Assembly: GCA_029937655.1 (NCBI GenBank)
Contig: JAPYPK010000019.1
Coordinates: 1-21,685, forward strand
Direction of reading: 5' to 3'
Length of the DNA: 21,685 bases
Origin: Nitrospinaceae bacterium
Lineage (GTDB): Bacteria; Nitrospinota; Nitrospinia; Nitrospinales; VA-1
Below, one piece after another: positions 20,271-21,685 of the stretch. How positions within the stretch are numbered: the stretch's first letter is position 1; the number at the start of each line of letters is the position of its first letter. The notes below the pieces were generated by a model, which was not told where the DNA came from, made no database searches, and saw only the letters and a program-made list of their open reading frames with translations. Position numbers and translations under genes: made by a program.

Positions 20271-21685
20271 TTAATTTTTTAGAATACTGCTTTTATTATA
20301 ACTTTCAATTTGAGATGAAAGTTTATCCCACTCTTCAGTGAGAGATTTTTCTTCATTAGTCAGCTCTATTTGCTGATTAAGCGTTTCTAAAAGTTGATCT
20401 TTATTCTTTGGTTCATAAATACTCGAGTTGGCCAGTTTGTTTTCTATAATTGTTTTTAATGTCAGCACTGTTTCTAGCCGAGTTTCAATTTTTTTAAGAT
20501 TGGATCGTAAGGGTTTCAATGTCTGGTGTTTGATGTTTCTGTTTTCTGCTTCAATACGTTTGCGACCATGCGACTGCTGGGGAGGAGATATAGATGGTTT
20601 TCTGGTAGATGTTGTCTGGTTTGATAATTCAATTTCTCGTTCCTGAGATTTTGAGTTTTCATAGTCACTATAATTACCAATATATTCGCTCACAGAACCT
20701 TGTTTGATTTCCCAAACTCTGTTAACAAAACCGTCAAGAAAAAATCTATCATGAGAAATGACACAAAGGGTTCCTTCGTAGTCAGCCAATGCAGCAGAGA
20801 GAACTTCACATGAACGCATATCGAGGTGGTTGGTTGGTTCATCTAGAAGAAGTAACGATGAAGGTGATGCTAGCATACGAGCGAGGGAAAGCCTTGAACG
20901 TTCTCCACCAGATAGGACACTAACCTTTTTGTTTACATCATCACCAGAAAATAAAAATGATCCAAGGATCGTGCGGATATGGGTGCGCAAGAGGTTATGG
21001 CTCAATTCATCAATTGATTCCAAAACGGTTTTTTTGGGGTCGAGTGTGTCTGCTTGGTGTTGAGCATAGTAGGAACGCGTGACATTATGACCGAGTTGGA
21101 TTTGACCGCTGTCATGAGGAACGATCCCTGCGAGCAGTTTTATGAGTGTAGATTTTCCAGCACCATTTTCTCCTACAAGAGCCACCTTCCATCCCCGTTC
21201 TATTCTGATTGAAAAATTTTGATAGACGATATTATTTCCATAACTTTTATCGATTTTTTCCAACTCCATAGAGATGCGACCGGTGCGAACTGGTTGTGGA
21301 AAGCGAAAGCCTACGGTTTTTGTGTCTGTCATAGTCTCGATGCGTTCCATTTTATTGAGCATTTTGATTCGACTCTGAACTTGAGTAGCTTTCGTATTCT
21401 TGGCACGAAAGCGTTCTATGAAGCGCTCGATTTCGCTGATGCGCTTTTGTTGATTCATTGATTCTGATACGAGTTGGGCTTCGCGTTCTTTTTTTAAGCG
21501 CTCAAAATCATTGTAGTCACCTGAATAGGACGTTAAGACGCCTCGGTCAAGCTCAACAATTCTTGTGACGAGATTATTAAGGAATCGCCGATCATGGGAG
21601 ATAAGCAGCAGGCTACCGTCGTATTTTTTTAGAAATCCTTCAAGCCATTCGACTGATTTTAAATCGAAATGGTTAGTCGGCTCAT
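20271..21685 (-). CDS. ABC-F family ATPase, YheS-like (5' end cut by right edge)
   Basis: ABC-F proteins are soluble twin-ATPase factors that act on the ribosome. The frame is open from the right edge, so the N-terminal part is missing and the ATG at 21458 is internal. Visible in order: Walker B and H-loop of the first ATPase domain (EPTNHFDLKSVEWLEGF, then LLISHDRRFL), the interdomain linker with IERFRAKNTKATQVQSRIKM, the second domain with Walker A GENGAGKST, signature LSGGERSRLSLARM, LLDEPTNHLD and ISHDRFFLDGF, and a C-terminal charged coiled coil (about the last 100 residues). The FRAKxTKAxQxQSRIKML linker is typical of YheS. No transmembrane segment is present. It is followed after 4 bases by the methyltransferase, and the two are probably co-transcribed. 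Confidence 0.92.
   Translation of the reverse strand, partial: EPTNHFDLKSVEWLEGFLKKYDGSLLLISHDRRFLNNLVTRIVELDRGVLTSYSGDYNDFERLKKEREAQLVSESMNQQKRISEIERFIERFRAKNTKATQVQSRIKMLNKMERIETMTDTKTVGFRFPQPVRTGRISMELEKIDKSYGNNIVYQNFSIRIERGWKVALVGENGAGKSTLIKLLAGIVPHDSGQIQLGHNVTRSYYAQHQADTLDPKKTVLESIDELSHNLLRTHIRTILGSFLFSGDDVNKKVSVLSGGERSRLSLARMLASPSSLLLLDEPTNHLDMRSCEVLSAALADYEGTLCVISHDRFFLDGFVNRVWEIKQGSVSEYIGNYSDYENSKSQEREIELSNQTTSTRKPSISPPQQSHGRKRIEAENRNIKHQTLKPLRSNLKKIETRLETVLTLKTIIENKLANSSIYEPKNKDQLLETLNQQIELTNEEKSLTEEWDKLSSQIESYNKSSILKN

Noticed and set aside
20271..21458. ATG at 21458 as the start of the ABC-F gene.
   Set aside because: The same frame continues upstream to the right edge and encodes EPTNHFDLKSVEWLEGF and LLISHDRRFL, the end of the first ATPase domain. 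The ATG is internal.
1..21685. Mobile elements, CRISPR arrays, a defence or secretion gene cluster, tRNA and rRNA genes.
   Set aside because: No transposase, integrase, spaced direct repeats, or tRNA-like cloverleaf was seen; nearly all sequence is covered by housekeeping-type genes in tidy runs.

Overview
This window looks like ordinary chromosomal DNA of a Gram-negative, AT-rich bacterium (about 40% G+C by eye, not computed). Support for a diderm: an Mpl muropeptide ligase, a class-C penicillin-binding protein (S13), two probable lipoproteins, and a BamE-like small lipoprotein. The gene styles recall Nitrospinota or the former Deltaproteobacteria (UPF0182, a receiver protein ending in a VREIV-type helix, a membrane-anchored PHP protein). 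That placement is a guess from gene style. I see no insertion sequence, phage gene, integrase, CRISPR array, tRNA or rRNA.

Layout. Minus strand 6576 to 1: BamE-like lipoprotein, HAD phosphatase, Mpl, a radical-SAM-fold protein with an incomplete cluster motif, a canonical radical SAM/SPASM-like protein, a thioredoxin-fold protein, and the N-terminal 380 residues of a UPF0182 membrane protein that runs off the left edge. Plus 6813-7838: lipoprotein-like metallo-beta-lactamase-fold hydrolase. Minus 7865-8866: adenosine kinase-type PfkB sugar kinase. Plus 9245-10735: D-Ala-D-Ala carboxypeptidase/endopeptidase (DacB type). Minus 17388 to 10763: receiver-like protein, ValS, oligoendopeptidase F, and a protein with a long disordered basic N-terminus and a possible HTH domain. 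Plus 17683-19683: a membrane protein with a degenerate PHP domain and a C-terminal SH3-like domain. Minus 21685 to 19718: a YheS-like ABC-F protein, cut by the right edge, followed after 4 bases by a membrane-anchored methyltransferase.

How the genes may work together. Mpl and DacB both act on peptidoglycan (muropeptide recycling and periplasmic trimming). ValS and ABC-F belong to translation. PepF degrades peptides. The other genes have no clear shared pathway.

The points most worth a second look are two proteins that keep a well-known fold but have lost its key residues: the PHP-like membrane protein, with His ligands replaced, and the receiver, with Gly at the phospho-acceptor position. 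Next come a near-consensus promoter placed so close to the mpl start codon that the mRNA should be leaderless, the scarcity of Shine-Dalgarno sequences in general, and the radical-SAM-fold protein that has only two of the three expected cysteines. I do not see a clear new multi-gene system.
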